A DNA stretch of 64,000 bases from Bacteroidales bacterium (GTDB taxonomy: Bacteria; Bacteroidota; Bacteroidia; Bacteroidales; UBA10428), in contig JAFGVA010000129.1 of the NCBI GenBank assembly GCA_016938235.1, positions 1-64,000 on the forward strand. The letters are read 5' to 3'. Of the stretch, positions 44,901 through 54,648 are shown piece after piece. The notes below the pieces were generated by a model that saw only the letters and a list, made by a program, of their open reading frames with translations, was not told where the DNA came from and did no database searches. The position numbers were made by a program, and so were the translations under genes. How positions within the stretch are numbered: position 1 is the first letter of the stretch; every line of letters begins with the position of its first letter.

Positions 44901-46701
44901 CAATAATAAAAGGGGTTGAGTATAGCTGAATATTACCCGTACCATCTAAAGATTGATCTGCAGCAGAGTTTATAAATTTTGAATAAGACCCGAATATTAC
45001 ATCATTACCCGAGGCAGATTGATTTTCATAAAACAGACAATTAATTATTTTTTGAAAACCATAAAAGTATGCTGCTCCTCCACCAGACACAAAAGATGTA
45101 TTATTAAAGAATGTACAGTTTATAAAATTATTGGTAGGTACGCTGGGATCATAATTTGTTCCAACAGGCGTATCTGAATACAAACCTCCACCGGAAAGAC
45201 CACTACTGTTGTTTGCAAACACACAATTCTTAACCAAAACACTGTTACTTACTCCCAATCTGGGATCAAAGTAGGCACCCCCTCCATTCCAGTCAGCCAT
45301 GTTATTTAAAAACCTGCAATTTTCAAGCCTGATGTAGCCTCCTGAACTTAAGTTGCTGTATAGACCACCGCCATAAGTTGCATTTCCATTTTGAAAAGTC
45401 AGATTTTTTAAGCTGACAATATAACCTGAAGCTCCATTGTGTTCAATTATTCCGTTAGCGGCATCACCATCAAGTATTATTTCATAACCCGAACCATCAA
45501 TTGTTACAGTTTTGTTGCCAAGAGTAACAGGACTTGTAACACTTATAGTATAATCGCCAACAAACATTATGGTATCGCCACTTTCGGCCTGGTTTATGGC
45601 CCAGGGCAGACTGAACAGAACAGCAGGATCGAAGGCATTGTTTTTTACTTTAATGATATTTGAAGCTCCTTCCTGCAGTTCGTATGCACCTATGTCAATA
45701 GTGCCGTTATATACCCTGGTATTGCCTGCAATATCAGTATTTAGAACAGTAATTCCGGATGAAGTTCCCTTGTTCTGGCAATCTGTACCCGAAATCAGGC
45801 TTAAGCTATCTGCGCCTGTATGTTTAAAAGGTGAGTATAAAAGACCTATATTATTATTTGAACCCACAATGGTATTTCCATCCTCAACAGCACAATAAGA
45901 AACTGTGCTGGTGCCTTGGTAATTATCGATGTTGTTTTCGACACCATCGGTGATATTGTTATATACAATGCAGTTGGTAATTATACAGTTATTTTCGCAA
46001 TCTATTCCTCCGCCTGCTCCAGCATTGGCAGCTTCATTTTGAGTAATTGTGCAATTATAAATAGTTGCTTCGGTAGCAAAGATACCTCCACCATATCCGG
46101 CCGAATTACCGGCAATAACGCAGTTTATAAATGTACCTCCCACGGCTTGTATACCTCCACCACCATAGATTGAGTTTGTACCAGTAACCTGGTTATTCAG
46201 AAAAAAACAATTTTTATAAGTTCCCCCCTGGGTTCTTAAAGCCCCGCCCTGGCCATCGCCATCTGAGACTGCTATATTATTCTGGAATGTACAGTTTTCG
46301 ATGATAAGATCGCCAGCAGATGATTCAAAGGCATACATACCACCACCATAAGCAAAACTACCATCAATACGACCGTTTTGAATAGTTAAGTTTTTAAGGA
46401 CTATTTTATCACCGTAGCTACTGATATTAAAAACCCGTCCATTACTATTAACATCAAGCACAACACCTGAACCTCCGTCAATTGTAATATCAATTCCAGT
46501 TAATCGAATTGTTGTATCCAAATCGACATTCGACACAGAAAAAACGATAGTATCTCCATCGTTAGCATTATTAATCCAATATCGTAACATTCCTACGGTT
46601 GGACTAGAATAATTATCTGTTGTTAAAGTGACCTCTCGCTGAGTAGCATAAATCTGAACTGCCGTAAATGCAGCTAACAGTAAAATAGTGAGTCTTTTCA
46701 T
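41917..46701 (-). CDS. Giant secreted beta-helix protein with T9SS type A sorting domain
   Basis: 1594 residues with a signal peptide (ending near YATQ, about 20). Three tandem modules of about 300 residues each form right-handed parallel beta-helices with repeated GGG(I/L/A)Y and NC-x-F/I-x-NN rungs. Each closes with a choice-of-anchor Q-like end (IDIGAYELQ, IDIGAYES, IDIGAFEN). From about 970 to 1505 follow seven repeats of roughly 75 residues of the bacterial repeat type (pattern ITPxTGYxIxSVxxNG). The last 85 residues are a type A sorting domain (VYPNPASEILNIQL). This looks like a surface or released adhesin or polysaccharide-binding protein. No catalytic site is evident. Confidence 0.85.
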   Translation of the reverse strand: MKRLTILLLAAFTAVQIYATQREVTLTTDNYSSPTVGMLRYWINNANDGDTIVFSVSNVDLDTTIRLTGIDITIDGGSGVVLDVNSNGRVFNISSYGDKIVLKNLTIQNGRIDGSFAYGGGMYAFESSAGDLIIENCTFQNNIAVSDGDGQGGALRTQGGTYKNCFFLNNQVTGTNSIYGGGGIQAVGGTFINCVIAGNSAGYGGGIFATEATIYNCTITQNEAANAGAGGGIDCENNCIITNCIVYNNITDGVENNIDNYQGTSTVSYCAVEDGNTIVGSNNNIGLLYSPFKHTGADSLSLISGTDCQNKGTSSGITVLNTDIAGNTRVYNGTIDIGAYELQEGASNIIKVKNNAFDPAVLFSLPWAINQAESGDTIMFVGDYTISVTSPVTLGNKTVTIDGSGYEIILDGDAANGIIEHNGASGYIVSLKNLTFQNGNATYGGGLYSNLSSGGYIRLENCRFLNNMADWNGGGAYFDPRLGVSNSVLVKNCVFANNSSGLSGGGLYSDTPVGTNYDPSVPTNNFINCTFFNNTSFVSGGGAAYFYGFQKIINCLFYENQSASGNDVIFGSYSKFINSAADQSLDGTGNIQLYSTPFIIGTLQLNDSTNCINSGIENIDAYNMPETDVDGNPRIQNGVIDIGAYESSYLNNMHTEYSRIVVNNDSYNVQVENSILWALNHIKSGGEITFNNDYTINVTNPINLGDKNITINGGENRIIFDGGDSIQIFRVQYGDFSSNAVINISNLVIRHGDGAYGGGLFYYNSSSGNKFILSNCMFLMNTAIDGGGLYSYGNGSILNNCIFIANTSASRGGGAYVGSASIRNCSFYGNHSNTESGGLYIGSSTLVNSVIYGNTSDGTNPDISAQQSSTVTYCASGKDITAWGTGNILLTESPFDGSGLYDSLDLKPTSVLIDAGNNAAVASNMPETDFSGNARFVNTSIDIGAFENYEFKINTVYDTNGIITPGIAGAVAGGNVAFTIIPNTGCSVDSVWIDGIYADSTDSYTFINIQANHTIEAGFKIDTLKISVNQNTGGTYIIPDTTITYFDTVVIKIYPDTGYTIKSLNSNIYGNVTNNLVDKGDYFEYTKTKVTSDNEFTISYEYEAFAYTVNVSGNGTANPTSATVYYFTDKYFRFYPGTGYYPGELLLNGVDITDSLKTDASGYYYLTKNTLADGTLDVTFEVENFNLGTSCNSFGAITPAGRSVTYFDAVDIIFTPNNERSVILSATLNGQDIIDLLVEENGSYVYELNSVLEDISIVAEFSDLLYKVKSQIEGSGTITLSDTILSSSDILVAYMKPDTGITITAASYGATDILNDLIETDTGFVYQLTGINSDDTLFVNFQVDSFNVFSAIEGEGTVISNPKTTYFDTLVFTITPETGYLLQSVQLNGVEVLSDLINKNKSNTLIVIKPTSDVTLNVVFTEWNYHIAVYWSGDGNVTPAIAEVGAWDSVAFTLTPEAGDEIISVTCGGINVLNELNYHEGYATFSIPQVVSDTLINIVFSEFSGLPSIDESMVKVYPNPASEILNIQLDDTFNSSEFSIHLYTLTGELVYSQPYNSSYITVSLEMLGTGEYIIIGKEKTGTLIFMRPLIIVDR

Positions 46702-46844
46702 TTAATTTTGATTGAACTGATTTTCCGGGGTTTACTGGGTTTGCCGGGATTTTTTTGTTAGTAGTTGCTTGTTGTACGCAGAAACCTTATTTTGGGTTGC
46801 AATTAGCTACCATAATAAAACAAAAAACCTTTATTTCTGCATAA

Positions 46845-47228
46845 CTAAAATGAGCAACTATTTCTATAAAGAACAAGTGTAACAGAAAGGATAATAAGTG
46901 AAATATATGGCACCACTCTGTGTGTCCACAATACAGGCAAAAAAGGTTCTTCAACAATACTTATTACTGCCCCGGTAACAAATACTGTAATTAACAGGAA
47001 ACAACTAAGCACCAAACATAACTTTAATAGCGACGATGCTTCTGAAAACTGAAAACCTTTAAATAAAGTTATTCCCAGAAATATTAACGTACCTAACACA
47101 AAAAGCTTATGAATTGTAAAGATACCAGAATTATATGGTTTCCCGGTGCGTGAAAGCCAAATGCCAGAGAGCAGAATTAAGATGTATAAAACACCCGTTA
47201 ATACAAATTTTTGATCTATTAATTTCAT
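46845..47228 (-). CDS. Four-helix membrane protein of unknown function
   Basis: 127 residues with four hydrophobic segments (about 8-25, 42-60, 65-90 and 100-120). The loop HRVVPY before the last helix and HKLFVLGT before the second place His residues near the membrane. I do not recognise a named family. It is transcribed in the same direction as, and 99 bases after, the 61-residue membrane protein gene. Confidence 0.6.
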   Translation of the reverse strand: MKLIDQKFVLTGVLYILILLSGIWLSRTGKPYNSGIFTIHKLFVLGTLIFLGITLFKGFQFSEASSLLKLCLVLSCFLLITVFVTGAVISIVEEPFLPVLWTHRVVPYISLIILSVTLVLYRNSCSF

Positions 47229-47327
47229 CAGTTCATATTCTATGATTTACTCATGCACACCAGAATAAAAAAGATGATTAAATGATTTGACAATAGTCGC
47301 AAAAAAATAAAAACCAACCAGATAATC

Positions 47328-47513
47328 TTATGCTCCCAATGCTTTAAAGGCTTCGTAAACTAAAAACGCTGGCCATAATATAGCTTTTAGTACACCAAAA
47401 GCACCCAGCCAGAAACTGGTAGCCGTAGTAATGAAATAAATTAATGAGCCTATAAATCCCAGTCCGTAAACTGCACTTGCGGGAGCTGCTCCCCCTTTCA
47501 TCTCGTTTTTCAT
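47328..47513 (-). CDS. Small conserved-looking membrane protein
   Basis: 61 residues. A Gly/Ala-rich N-terminus (KGGAAPASAVYGLGFIGSLI) runs into two hydrophobic segments, with WLGAFGVLKAILWPAFLVYEAF in the second half. The composition and Trp-Pro placement look like a real small inner-membrane protein. The function is unknown. Confidence 0.6.
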   Translation of the reverse strand: MKNEMKGGAAPASAVYGLGFIGSLIYFITTATSFWLGAFGVLKAILWPAFLVYEAFKALGA

Positions 47514-47771
47514 ACTAGTTTGGATGTTTATGAATAATAAGCAAGATAAAAAGGCTTATCAATATAAACAAATGAAAAACAGTTTATGATCTGATTCTAA
47601 TTCTCAAAATGTATTATTGATGGTCAGCAATTCAAGCTTTGCAAACTGAATATGATTAAAATAGTGCGTTAATATTAGGCTTGTATATTAATACAATACC
47701 ATAATACAAAAAAAAATCAGAAGAATCGAAATTGAAGAAAGGTTGAAGCCCTTAAGGAATAAATTGTACAA

Positions 47772-49295
47772 TTATTCCACATATTCATAAGCTCCTAAAT
47801 CAGGACTGTCAGCACGTAATTCCTGTTCTAAATCAGCCTGCGAAGAAACAAGGCTTTTAAACACCATCCCTTTATCAATTATATTATTCCTGGTATACGC
47901 ATTATCGAGTAAATGAAAATCATTGTTTTGAGGATCTACAAACATAAAAAGAACAGAATCATAATTACTTTTTCCAAATACGAAATTATTGCCGGCTTCT
48001 ACATTTTCGCCTGAATAGCTCACTGATGATGATACAATATTATTAGCTATGGTGCAATTATTGCTTTCCGTTCCGTTTTTATGTTCATGAATTAGTATCC
48101 AGGGCGAAACATCATCGCCCGTTACCTGGTCAATCACTGTATTATTCAAAATCTTACTGTTTAACATACCGTAAAAAGAAATACCATGATAAGTATTGCT
48201 AACTATCAGGTTATTCTCGACTATCCAGTTATCAAACATGCCATCGAAACAGCCTATTCCCTGTAATGAACCATACATGGGATTATTAAAATCTTTAACG
48301 CCAATAATTATATTACCTCTTATTGTTACACCCGAAACAACTCCGGTTCCTGCTGTTCCATCGTCACCACGAGAAAAACTCTGAATTCCGTCATCATGAT
48401 TATCGTCGACCTTCAGACAGCCAATAATTGTGTTGTAGGCGAACAAAACATGGTTACTGTTTACCCTGCTGCCATCGCCACAAAAATCGATAACAGAATT
48501 GTTAACTACTTTAGAATGTTCAGAATTATAATCTACGGTTATTCCATGTCGCACATTTTCTACCTTACAATTAACAACTTCGATGTTTTTGGCCGATCTC
48601 AAAGCTATACCGTCCGAAGCTTTTTCAACCCAATCTGCAGTAGTCCATCCAGAAACCTCAGTTGTTGTTCTTAATTTCAGATTGTCAACTTTAATATTGC
48701 TGCAATTACCCCAAAAGTCACTTGACCCCAGGTACAAACAAGCTTTGCTGTTTTGGTTTATATCCTCAGCCTCCCAAAAGTTTTTGCTTCGCTCATAGCT
48801 TGATTTATCTATAGTTAAGTTTTTAAGATATATGTTCTTAAATGCACCGGTAAATTTTATCTGTGAAAAAACGGGGTCGGCTCCTTCGGCTCCTTCAATT
48901 GTAAGCCAATCGGTAAACATAAAATAGTTAAGGTTTAAAAAGCCATGATAACCTGATAATAAGATAATTCGATCTCCACCCTCAATTGGTGCACTTTGAT
49001 TTATCAGCTCGGGATCAGATTCAGCATTATATGACTCACTGGGTTTGTAACATTGAACAAGATGACTATCGATTACTTCCTGAAGTGTTCGCCACGGATG
49101 TTTTATGCTGCCATCGCCATTAGGCGAACCATTGACAGGATCAATATAGAAAGTCTGACCATTTATTACCGGTTTTTCAAAAGTATAGCTTTCATAATAT
49201 TTACCACCATATATCTTAGTGTCTTCTTTACTACATGAAAATATGAGAGTCAGCGATAAAAATATGAAATAAACGGATAGTTGATTTAGTTTCAT
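47772..49295 (-). CDS. Beta-helix lipoprotein
   Basis: 507 residues with a lipoprotein signal (lipobox IFSC, Cys about 21). After an extended start with FYIDPVNGSPNGDGS and HPWRTLQEVID, as in DUF1565/pectate-lyase-like proteins, residues about 110-430 form a right-handed beta-helix (repeated NNTVI/GN-I-I-G rungs). It ends in a choice-of-anchor Q-like motif (SPDLGAYEYVE). It may bind or cleave a polysaccharide; no catalytic residues are assigned. It is divergent from the VWA lipoprotein gene across 144 bp. Confidence 0.8.
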   Translation of the reverse strand: MKLNQLSVYFIFLSLTLIFSCSKEDTKIYGGKYYESYTFEKPVINGQTFYIDPVNGSPNGDGSIKHPWRTLQEVIDSHLVQCYKPSESYNAESDPELINQSAPIEGGDRIILLSGYHGFLNLNYFMFTDWLTIEGAEGADPVFSQIKFTGAFKNIYLKNLTIDKSSYERSKNFWEAEDINQNSKACLYLGSSDFWGNCSNIKVDNLKLRTTTEVSGWTTADWVEKASDGIALRSAKNIEVVNCKVENVRHGITVDYNSEHSKVVNNSVIDFCGDGSRVNSNHVLFAYNTIIGCLKVDDNHDDGIQSFSRGDDGTAGTGVVSGVTIRGNIIIGVKDFNNPMYGSLQGIGCFDGMFDNWIVENNLIVSNTYHGISFYGMLNSKILNNTVIDQVTGDDVSPWILIHEHKNGTESNNCTIANNIVSSSVSYSGENVEAGNNFVFGKSNYDSVLFMFVDPQNNDFHLLDNAYTRNNIIDKGMVFKSLVSSQADLEQELRADSPDLGAYEYVE

Positions 49296-49439
49296 AATTA
49301 TGTTGGATTTTGTGGTTTAAAACAATTATACGCAGATTTTACCGGTTTGTTATACTTTATGTAAATATATGTTGTTGAATTTATTAGGTTAAACGCAACT
49401 ATTTCCGGTATATTATCATCTATTGAAAAAATAAAACCT

Positions 49440-50726
49440 ATGAAAAACTTAAAATCCAAATTCTGCTTCTTAATTGTTATTGGCATTGTTATTAGTTGCT
49501 CTGACGATAAATACAATGGGCCAGAAACTGATTCTTGGACACAGATATTTGGTGAAGCACCCCCTCCGGACACAAACAATTACTCATCTGGTTCAATCAA
49601 AATAGGGTTCTCCGGTGTATTAACAGATGGTTATTCTGAGGCTGCTTCAGGTGGCTCTGCATCCAGCACCGGATCATGGGGTAATGGGGCCTCCACTAAC
49701 CAGGGAATTGAGCCGGAAGCCGGATTGATAACTGCTGCCGAATGGTGTGATCTGGAAAACTGGACATTTTGGGAAGCAATGCTTGAAAATGAGGAATACC
49801 TTGAAGATGTGAACATCTGGGATGTACACATTTTATCGAGATATAGCTTTGAGGTAAAAGATGTAAATGGAAATCCGCTTCCAAATGCACTGGTTTCGTT
49901 AAAAAGTGGTTCCACAGTAATTTGGAAAGCCAGCACTGATTCTAAAGGAAAAGCCGAGCTGTGGTCACAAAAATCTGCCAAATACCTTTCTGCCGAAATC
50001 GAGTACTTAAATGAAAGCCAAAGAATACCTAGCGCAAAAGAATACAACGAAGGGATAAACAAATCTATATTGGGTTCTGTATCACAGAACGAAAACCTTG
50101 CAGATATTATGTTTGTTGTAGATGCAACCGGTTCCATGTCTGATGAGATAAACTATTTAAAAGCTGAACTTAACCATGTAATCGCACAGATTAACAATAC
50201 AAATGAAAACCTTATAATGAATATGGGGTCGGTGTTTTATCGCGATGAAGGTGATGAATATGTAACAAATCCTTTCAATTTTACAACCAATAAAGACGAA
50301 TTAATTTCATTTATCGACAACCAGGAAGCAAACGGTGGCGGAGATTTTCCTGAAGCTGTTCACACAGCTCTGGAAGTCGCAATTCAACAAATGGCCTGGA
50401 ACAGTAAATCGAAAAATAAACTACTTTTCCTTTTGCTTGATGCACCCCCACATTACAACCAGGAAGTAGTATCGTCCTTACAGGAACAAATAACCAGTGC
50501 TTGCGAAAAGGGTATAAAAATTATTCCAATAACGGCTTCCGGTATTGATAAAGCTACTGAGTTTTTAATGCGTTCGATTGCCAATCTTACCAACAGCACT
50601 TATGTATTTATAACTGACGACAGTGGAATTGGAAATGATCATCTCGAACCAACCATTGGTCAGTACGAGATAGAAAAGCTAAACAAATTATTGATCAGGC
50701 TTATATCGGAATATACCGAAAACTAA
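49440..50726 (+). CDS. VWA-domain lipoprotein
   Basis: 428 residues with lipobox VISC (Cys20). A Gly/Ser-rich stretch (about 55-85) is followed by a carboxypeptidase-regulatory-like beta domain at about 135-200 (FEVKDVNGNPLPNALVSLK). The VWA domain runs from about 222 to 420 with MIDAS residues in VVDATGSMSDE and the later GGGDFPEAVHTAL and LLDAPPH segments. The VWA part probably binds a protein ligand through a metal ion on the cell surface. The stop touches the convergent symporter stop with no gap. Confidence 0.85.
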   Translation: MKNLKSKFCFLIVIGIVISCSDDKYNGPETDSWTQIFGEAPPPDTNNYSSGSIKIGFSGVLTDGYSEAASGGSASSTGSWGNGASTNQGIEPEAGLITAAEWCDLENWTFWEAMLENEEYLEDVNIWDVHILSRYSFEVKDVNGNPLPNALVSLKSGSTVIWKASTDSKGKAELWSQKSAKYLSAEIEYLNESQRIPSAKEYNEGINKSILGSVSQNENLADIMFVVDATGSMSDEINYLKAELNHVIAQINNTNENLIMNMGSVFYRDEGDEYVTNPFNFTTNKDELISFIDNQEANGGGDFPEAVHTALEVAIQQMAWNSKSKNKLLFLLLDAPPHYNQEVVSSLQEQITSACEKGIKIIPITASGIDKATEFLMRSIANLTNSTYVFITDDSGIGNDHLEPTIGQYEIEKLNKLLIRLISEYTEN

Positions 50727-52130
50727 TTACTTTTTGTATAGAAAGTCTGTAGCTAAGTATATCAATAAGGAGATTAATATTCCGGCAATATTACAATCAA
50801 GTTCAAAGGGTAAGCCTGTGCCGGTAATTTTCAATACCAGGGTGGATGCTCCACCCGATATCATTGCTATTAATGCTGCAACAGCATTCGGATTTTTTGC
50901 AATTAAGGCCACCATAACAGGAATAATCATACCCGATACCATAAAACTATACGAAAGAAGCATCAGTTCCAGAACATTTTCCATTTTAAGTGCTAAAAAC
51001 AAAGCTAAAACACCTATTACAAATGTTAGTATCTGCGAATATCTCAGACTTCTTACAGAATTATGTTTATTAAGAACATCGGTTAGCAAATTGGCCGATG
51101 AAGCCATTAAGCAGCTATCGGCAGTTGACATTATTGCCGAAAAATAGGCTGAAAAAACGATGCCAAGCAGTCCGACAGGTAAGATTGTTTTAAGCAAGAG
51201 AGGTAAGCCCATTTCCGCATCTGTATTTACCAGGGTATAACCTTCGACCAAACCATTTTGAATGGCTACTCTTCCGAGCATACCAAGTATAACACCTATA
51301 AATGCCATAACAGGGTACTCAAACAAGCCGGCAATTAGCCAACCCTTTTGGGCAGTTTTCTGATCTTTAGAAGCATATATTCGCTGGTAAAGTGTCATAC
51401 CCACAAACCAAATTGGTATAATGGTAAACATCCAGTTTACAATTTGTTGCCATGAAACATTGGTTAAGGTTAGAAATTCGTGCGCCAGGGTTTCCCGTAT
51501 TGTAAGAGCACCTCCGAGCTTTACATATGCAAAGGGCAATGCAACAAATATTAAACCTGCCATCAGAATGAGCCATTGAATAGTATCGGTATAAATTACC
51601 GCTTTAATTCCGCCTATGGCTGTATAAACAATTGCAATAGCACCCATAACCAAAAGTGCATTCTGAAGGCTTAGTCCTTCAAAAGTCGAAGATGCCAGTT
51701 TTGCTCCGGCCAGTATTTGTGAACTGGTAAATCCGAGGTAACCAATTGCCGAAATAACGCCTGCCAACATGGCTACTCTTTTATCGAACACATGTTCAAG
51801 GTATTGAGGAAAAGAAAGAAATCCTTTCTTTAAAGCCAGATCAAAAACTTTTGGAATTAAAAACACGCCACTTACCCAAGCTCCTACCAGTCCTGTAAAC
51901 AAGAGCCAGCTTCCGGATAAACCCATAACAAAACCTAAGCCACCAAGTCCAATAGAAAAACCACCGCCAACATCGGTTGCTACTACCGATAATCCAATAT
52001 GAAGGCTGCTCATTTGCCGTCCTCCAACAAAATAATCCTCGGTAGATTTGTTTTTTTTCAGAAAATAAAACCCTACACCCAACATAACAAAGAGGTAGAG
52101 TATAAAAATTAAAATATCGATAAAATGCAT
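50727..52130 (-). CDS. Sodium:solute symporter (SSS family)
   Basis: 467 residues with about 13 transmembrane segments. SSS features include the start FIDILIFILYLFVMLGVGFYFLKK, STEDYFVGGR, and GGIKAVIYTDTIQW in the middle, a common family signature. Substrates in this family include sugars, proline, pantothenate and osmolytes. It lies 195 bases downstream of ablB on the same strand. An osmolyte role is possible but not shown. Confidence 0.9.
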   Translation of the reverse strand: MHFIDILIFILYLFVMLGVGFYFLKKNKSTEDYFVGGRQMSSLHIGLSVVATDVGGGFSIGLGGLGFVMGLSGSWLLFTGLVGAWVSGVFLIPKVFDLALKKGFLSFPQYLEHVFDKRVAMLAGVISAIGYLGFTSSQILAGAKLASSTFEGLSLQNALLVMGAIAIVYTAIGGIKAVIYTDTIQWLILMAGLIFVALPFAYVKLGGALTIRETLAHEFLTLTNVSWQQIVNWMFTIIPIWFVGMTLYQRIYASKDQKTAQKGWLIAGLFEYPVMAFIGVILGMLGRVAIQNGLVEGYTLVNTDAEMGLPLLLKTILPVGLLGIVFSAYFSAIMSTADSCLMASSANLLTDVLNKHNSVRSLRYSQILTFVIGVLALFLALKMENVLELMLLSYSFMVSGMIIPVMVALIAKNPNAVAALIAMISGGASTLVLKITGTGLPFELDCNIAGILISLLIYLATDFLYKK

Positions 52131-52325
52131 TATTTAAGGTTTAATCTCACCTCTCAACTTCTCAAACAGTTTATTTTTATTACCATTCAACCAAGCTTTA
52201 TCCCTCTGTAGCAAAACACGTTACGAGCCTTGTATAGAGGAGTATGTATATTTGAGTCCTTCCCCTTGTATATTTCACAATCTGCGGCATACCTGCATTT
52301 AAATACTGAATTTGCACCGGCCATA

Positions 52326-53162
52326 CTACACATGTTTATAATAAACACTCATACTTTCAATTTTTCCGGAGATGTTTGTATTGTTTATTAGTGTTCCTGA
52401 ATACTTATAATTTAACCTGATAAAAGTTTTATTCATTGCCGGGGAATTTAATCGGGCTATGGTATACAAGGTGCTTATTCCATCTTCCTTCATTATCTTC
52501 TCCATCTGTTTCAGAAGCAAAACCGAAAGTTTTCTTCCTCTGAACTCCGGCAAAGTTGCAAAGTCAGTCATCTCAGCATTCTGACCTTTTCTGTCAATCT
52601 CGCAGGAGGACAAAGCAACCAATTTGCCACCAGTTTCAATTCCAAAATATTTCACATCATTTTCCATGGTATGTTTTATATACTTTGGATCAAAAATCGG
52701 AAACGGATAACTGTCGAATACCTGCTTATACAAATCGGCAACTTTTTCAGCATCTTTACTATCCGGTGCAACAAGATTAAACTCATCGGGTACTTCAATT
52801 TCCATTTCAGAGGTATCAGGTTCATACAATTGCTTACTCAGTGAAATCAGCATGTCATCTTCTTTGTTTAGCAACCTTTCCTGGGTTAGAAACTTTGACA
52901 TGAAGAATACATCCGCCTTCTTGTTGTAAAAGGCAGGTATTTGTGCCTCAATAATGAATCTCTCTTTTAATAGTGCGGGCACTATCCAACCTGGTACTTT
53001 AAAAAATAATTTAGAATAAGAATGTTCTTCGGCAATTTTACTGATAAAATCAAGAACTTCAGGATAATCTTCCTTCTGAATTTTTATCAGGTACACCCGA
53101 TTATTAAGCTTTCCATGCTGAATTTTTGTACCCTTGCCAAAAACCTCAATTTTATCAGGCAT
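52326..53162 (-). CDS. ablB: Beta-lysine N6-acetyltransferase
   Basis: 278 residues from ATG 53162; 27 upstream in-frame codons lie within kamA and are not expected. A GNAT fold occupies about 120-275, with [21 protein letters not shown] as the acetyl-CoA loop. The N-terminal half ([20 protein letters not shown]) is characteristic of AblB. It acetylates beta-lysine to N-epsilon-acetyl-beta-lysine, an osmolyte. The start overlaps kamA's end by 8 bases and is preceded by a purine-rich GGGAGGAGA, which is also kamA coding sequence. Confidence 0.88.
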   Translation of the reverse strand: MPDKIEVFGKGTKIQHGKLNNRVYLIKIQKEDYPEVLDFISKIAEEHSYSKLFFKVPGWIVPALLKERFIIEAQIPAFYNKKADVFFMSKFLTQERLLNKEDDMLISLSKQLYEPDTSEMEIEVPDEFNLVAPDSKDAEKVADLYKQVFDSYPFPIFDPKYIKHTMENDVKYFGIETGGKLVALSSCEIDRKGQNAEMTDFATLPEFRGRKLSVLLLKQMEKIMKEDGISTLYTIARLNSPAMNKTFIRLNYKYSGTLINNTNISGKIESMSVYYKHV

Positions 53163-54471
53163 TCTCCTCCCTTCGTTGTATGCGCTCATTATTTTCGGGT
53201 ACCAGCGAAATAGTATCGCTGGAATCAGACAGCAGTTTTTCAATACCTATTGCTTCAGATTCATCTACTTCCTTATTTAATTGAAGGTCCAAATCGCATT
53301 TATCACAATCTCTGTCACACATTCGGGGTTCGTAACTATCCGGCTCTTTGTATGTAGTAATAACACCCTCATAATTTCTTAAAACTACCTTGTTTGTTGA
53401 CCATGAGATAATGTAATTGGGCATAACAGGTATTTTACCCCCACCGCCCGGTGCATCTATAACATAGGTTGGACGTGCAAAGCCACTGGTATGTCCTACA
53501 AGACTCTCCATAATTTCAATACCCTTACCAATAGGGGTTCTGAAATGCGATAAGCCTTCCGATAAATCGCACTGGTATAAATAATAAGGCCTTACCCTGT
53601 TCTGAACAAGTTTATGAACCAATACCTTCATAATCCTGGGACAATCATTAACATCGGCCAATAAAACAGACTGATTACCAAGAGGAAAACCTCCATCGGC
53701 AAGTTTTGCTATTGCTTCTCGTGATGAAGGAGTTATTTCGCGCGGGTGATTAAAATGTGTATTAATCCATAAAGGTTGGTATTTCTTCAATACAGATATA
53801 AGATTATCTGTAATTCTATAAGGTAGAACAACCGGCATTCGTGTACCTATGCGAATTACTTCAACATGCCTTATCTGAGATATTTCTGACAGCAGCCAGT
53901 CAATCATTTCATCAGACAACATAAAGGGATCGCCACCCGAAAGTAATACGTCTCTTACTTGTGGCGTATTTGCGATATAGTCAATTCCTTTTCTCAGTTG
54001 ATCGCGCGATGGCACATAATCAACATCACCCACTTTACGTTTTCGGGTACAGTGCCTGCAATACATCGAACAAATATTACTCACATGAAACAATACCCTG
54101 TCGGGATACCTGTGAGTTATACCTTCAACCGGACTGTCTTTATCTTCGGAAAGAGGATCTTCAAGTTCCGATTTTAAAGTAGTAAGTTCATCAACACATC
54201 CGAATGCCTGCTTAAATATAGGATCATTCTTATAATTCTTTTTATCAATTAATGATAAATAATAAGGTGTAACAGACAATGGAAATTTCTTAAAAGTTCT
54301 TTCGAGGTCTTTTCTTTCATCAGATGGAAATTTAATTTCGGTTACCTGTTCAAATTTATCAATTGAACGTATTACATGCTTCACCTGCCATTTCCAGTTT
54401 CTCCAAGAAGAGATACTTGAATCATCATCAATCCTGTTCGCTAACTCCTGCTGTGCGTTAGTATAAATCAT
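53155..54471 (-). CDS. kamA: Lysine 2,3-aminomutase
   Basis: 438 residues of the radical-SAM KamA family. The [4Fe-4S] cysteines are Cys134, Cys138 and Cys141 (CSMYCRHC). The PLP Lys is Lys361 in [14 protein letters not shown], and the lysine-binding acids are Asp302 (CDLSEG) and Asp339 ([10 protein letters not shown]), the equivalents of Asp293/Asp330 in Clostridium. A C-terminal Cys cluster ([10 protein letters not shown]) is present, as in other members. It makes beta-lysine from L-lysine; with ablB the product is an osmolyte rather than a degradation intermediate. Promoter and palindrome sit just upstream. Confidence 0.95.
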   Translation of the reverse strand: MIYTNAQQELANRIDDDSSISSWRNWKWQVKHVIRSIDKFEQVTEIKFPSDERKDLERTFKKFPLSVTPYYLSLIDKKNYKNDPIFKQAFGCVDELTTLKSELEDPLSEDKDSPVEGITHRYPDRVLFHVSNICSMYCRHCTRKRKVGDVDYVPSRDQLRKGIDYIANTPQVRDVLLSGGDPFMLSDEMIDWLLSEISQIRHVEVIRIGTRMPVVLPYRITDNLISVLKKYQPLWINTHFNHPREITPSSREAIAKLADGGFPLGNQSVLLADVNDCPRIMKVLVHKLVQNRVRPYYLYQCDLSEGLSHFRTPIGKGIEIMESLVGHTSGFARPTYVIDAPGGGGKIPVMPNYIISWSTNKVVLRNYEGVITTYKEPDSYEPRMCDRDCDKCDLDLQLNKEVDESEAIGIEKLLSDSSDTISLVPENNERIQRREENA

Positions 54472-54481
54472 AAATTTCCCT

Positions 54482-54507
54482 AATTTGTTTCTATAGGAAC
54501 AAATTTA
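54482..54507 (-). promoter_or_regulatory. kamA promoter -7 element overlapped by a 24-bp palindrome
   Basis: On the minus strand TAAATTTG (54507-54500) matches TAnnTTTG. At the expected -33 position 20 bp upstream is TTAG, a weak match to TTTG. The palindrome at 54482-54505 has arms AATTTGTT and AACAAATT around CTATAG, with one T-G pair off. It begins inside the -7 box and runs to 11 bases before the kamA ATG. This is a textbook place for a repressor; the upstream MarR-family protein is the obvious candidate. Confidence 0.6.
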
Positions 54508-54648
54508 CAACTATTATCCCGTACTACCTAATCAGAATATATAACAGCAGGTTAACGGGATGAAAAATACTAAACATAACACATTGTTATATCGAGTTTT
54601 ACAAAACTTATTTGTAACCAATATACTTAAGGAAATGAAAATACAGAC

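Noticed and set aside
45569..45898. 109-residue forward frame within the giant beta-helix gene
   Set aside because: Antisense to repeat-rich coding sequence; overlaps a second shadow frame.
49631..50137. 168-residue reverse-strand frame inside the VWA lipoprotein gene
   Set aside because: Antisense to a clear lipoprotein/VWA gene, low-complexity Ser/Pro/Phe composition, no motif.
50734..51147. 137-residue forward frame antisense to the sodium symporter
   Set aside because: It mirrors hydrophobic codons of the symporter and has no independent motif.
53163..53243. Longer AblB start 27 codons upstream
   Set aside because: It would lie wholly inside kamA, with a non-conserved leader; ATG 53162 follows a strong purine-rich site and fits the family start.
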